Assembly: GCA_934271655.1 (NCBI GenBank)
Contig: CAKQRW010000002.1
Span: 28,468 to 92,467 of the forward strand
Direction: 5' to 3'
DNA length: 64,000 nucleotides
Source of the DNA: an uncultured Bacteroidaceae bacterium
Lineage (GTDB): Bacteria > Bacteroidota > Bacteroidia > Bacteroidales > Bacteroidaceae
Under the pieces are notes generated by a model. It was not told the DNA's origin and did no database searches. It was given only the letters and a program-made list of their open reading frames with translations. The position numbers and the translations under genes are program-made. Shown piece after piece: positions 62,729 through 64,000 of the stretch (position 1 is its first letter; each line of letters starts with the position of its first letter).

Positions 62729-62931
62729 TCACGCTTTCTTCTTATGAAAGCGTGAAAACAATGAGAACAAAAGCAAATCTGCCATTTGAGAATACATTTC
62801 ACAGCAGATTTGCTAAACATTTGTGGAAATTTATTGAAGCCTCAAATATAATATGATGAAATATGATACAAAATTCAAAGAAAATCCGTATATTTGCACT
62901 AAAATCACGCTTTCATAAGAAGAGTGCGTGA
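62729..62931. promoter_or_regulatory. Probable invertible promoter segment (27-bp inverted repeats)
   Basis: The arms 62729-62755 and 62905-62931 are inverted copies matching at 25 of 27 positions; both begin TCACGCTTTC when read inward or outward and include CATAAGAAGA. They enclose 149 bp that carry a Bacteroidota -7 box pointing to the UpxY-like gene. Each arm is itself partly palindromic (TCACGC...GCGTGA). This matches the design of capsule promoters switched by site-specific inversion in Bacteroides. A recombinase gene of the right type lies at 59151-60374. Confidence 0.75.
62889..62896 (+). promoter_or_regulatory. -7 box inside the invertible segment, in the ON orientation
   Basis: TATATTTG matches TAnnTTTG and points to the UpxY-like gene, whose start codon is 186 nt downstream. 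A good -33 TTTG is not visible at the expected spacing, as also happens in weak or activator-dependent promoters. Confidence 0.55.
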
Positions 62932-63081
62932 CGATGATACGATAATAATATAATAATGTGCAGGGCAGCAATGCCGGTACTCAAATATCAGAATACGGCT
63001 ATGCACAACAAGAACGAATTAACTAAGCTGACGCGGCTATCATGTATGGTTGCAGCTAACGACATAAAGTAGAAAGAGGAG

Positions 63082-63795
63082 ATGACGCAGGACTGCTTGG
63101 ATTCACCTTCTACAGCCGACGTGAGCAAACGCTTACCAAAGGGCATCCACGTTATCGGGGCTGAAAGATTATCGGCTCCGAAAGTAGAAGGAATACCCCG
63201 ACGTGAACGCATCAAGAAGAAGGAAGACCCTTCCACACTACCTACATCTTGGAGCTATCTCTTCATCCAGCACATGGCAGCAAAAACATTCCAGAAGTGG
63301 TTGGAAGCCTACAACGCAAATGAAAAGAATTCACCCAAGCAACCCTTTTTCATACATCAGTCGTTTCGGTATTACTACAAAAACAAGGAAAGCCAGCAAG
63401 GTGTAAAAAAAGAGCTGGAGCCATCTGTCAGCGGACTCGTCTTCTTGCAAGGCACGGTAAAAAGCATACAAACTTTTCTCGCGACTTATTTTCCGCAATA
63501 TCATTTGGTCAAGGACCGTTGTCAAAACAGGCCTGCCTCCATCAGAGATTCCATCATGAGACCTTTCATGAATGTGATGAAGACACATCCAGAACAGGTG
63601 ACATTTCTCCGTGACACTTTTGAGAGGTTTGCCAAAGACCATGTGAAACTGCGCGTCCTTACAGGACCATTCAAGGACTATGAAGGCTATATTGTCCGCA
63701 TAGACCGTGACCGCCAACTCGTCTTCGACTTTGGAGGACTTGCCGTAGCTATCCGTGGCGTGCACAAGGAGGACTTTGAGGTGGTTGAGGAATAA
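63082..63795 (+). CDS. UpxY-like NusG-family transcription antiterminator
   Basis: The product has 237 residues. A variable N-terminus (~1-50) is followed by a NusG N-terminal-like domain (SWSYLFIQHMAAKTFQKWLEAYN...FIHQSFRYYYKNK...GLVFLQGTVKSIQTFL) and a KOW-type C-terminal domain (VKLRVLTGPFKDYEGYIVRIDRDRQLVFDFGG). UpxY proteins are the first gene of Bacteroides capsule operons and allow RNA polymerase to read through the long 5' leader of their own operon. An AGAGGAG ribosome-binding site precedes the ATG. It lies 150 bp after the predicted invertible promoter, so a capsule or surface polysaccharide operon probably continues to the right of the window. Confidence 0.85.
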   Translation: MTQDCLDSPSTADVSKRLPKGIHVIGAERLSAPKVEGIPRRERIKKKEDPSTLPTSWSYLFIQHMAAKTFQKWLEAYNANEKNSPKQPFFIHQSFRYYYKNKESQQGVKKELEPSVSGLVFLQGTVKSIQTFLATYFPQYHLVKDRCQNRPASIRDSIMRPFMNVMKTHPEQVTFLRDTFERFAKDHVKLRVLTGPFKDYEGYIVRIDRDRQLVFDFGGLAVAIRGVHKEDFEVVEE

Positions 63796-63839
63796 GGAAT
63801 GAACTTGATGATATATCTATCACCAAGTCCAAACACTGA

Positions 63840-64000
63840 TCACTTACCCTCTATCCATCCGAACACGGCACGGGCGTCCAGGCAAGGACAAGCCTTGGGC
63901 GTAGTGCCTGGCAAGTCGTGATGCCCCACAATCTTCGCTTTCGGAAACAACTTATGCAGCTTATACAGCAATTCGATAATACGTTCAGTCTGTGCCTCGG
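63840..64000 (-). CDS. N-acetylmuramoyl-L-alanine amidase, 3' end only
   Basis: The last 53 codons are present before the window edge. They read ERIIELLYKLHKLFPKAKIVGHHDLPGTTPKACPCLDARAVFGWIEGK, with the amidase_2 zinc-ligand region GHHDLPG and the KACPCLDAR signature. Enzymes of this type are found in capsule-entry regions and in prophage-like modules of Bacteroidales. It converges with the UpxY-like gene (44 bp apart). Confidence 0.9.
   Translation of the reverse strand, partial: EAQTERIIELLYKLHKLFPKAKIVGHHDLPGTTPKACPCLDARAVFGWIEGK

Overview
The window looks like a chromosomal segment of a Bacteroidales bacterium, most likely Prevotellaceae; I cannot go below family with confidence. The evidence is two SusC/SusD-type loci, four secreted proteins with type IX secretion (T9SS)-like C-terminal domains, many Bacteroidota promoters of the form TTTG-N19/20-TAnnTTTG, a UpxY-type antiterminator and characteristic secreted lipoproteins.

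Layout. (1) 1-25.7 kb, minus strand: a SusC-type receptor (82-3387) whose SusD partner would lie left of the window; a repeat-rich gap (3.4-4.5 kb); two T9SS-type secreted proteins; then a long operon read from 25.6 down to 9.0 kb: SusC, SusD, zinc metallopeptidase lipoprotein, DUF4302 lipoprotein, BACON-like lipoprotein, TlpA-like thioredoxin, DUF6029-like outer membrane protein, Omp28-type lipoprotein and two more T9SS-type proteins. Zinc peptidase, DUF4302 and Omp28/TlpA partners suggest peptide or protein uptake rather than polysaccharide uptake. The promoter and first 191 codons of the two SusC genes are identical in DNA.

(2) 25.9-41.9 kb: an island bounded by ~460-bp inverted repeats. 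It holds three copies of a small-lipoprotein + large secreted (thioredoxin-like) protein module, an alpha/beta hydrolase with a Cys in the nucleophile position, a giant secreted CarboxypepD-reg/MG2-like protein, a fulvocin C-related Cys-rich lipoprotein and a small membrane protein. The third module is decayed: an A8 frameshift in the lipoprotein and an in-frame TAA in its partner. This is the best candidate for an undescribed system.

(3) 41.9-54.6 kb: housekeeping and glycan genes: tRNA-Leu(UAA), initiator-type tRNA-Met(CAU), ABC-F ATPase, EFR1-type ferredoxin, DUF1460 amidase, M13 peptidase, YhaM-like HD nuclease, GH29 fucosidase, GH30 hydrolase and queC.

(4) 54.6-58.7 kb: leuA-leuC-leuD behind a promoter, a leucine-rich leader peptide and a terminator, i.e. 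classical attenuation. leuB is not in the operon.

(5) 58.7-64 kb: a recombination-prone entry to a probable capsule locus: MITE-like elements, a tyrosine recombinase, a DUF4143 ATPase broken by a stop codon, a promoter between 27-bp inverted repeats (probable phase-variable switch), a UpxY/NusG-like antiterminator, and the 3' end of an N-acetylmuramoyl-L-alanine amidase. A ~187-bp MITE family (ends TAAGTAGGTGTTCA) and a second palindromic element that inserted into it recur across the window, in two cases just upstream of start codons.
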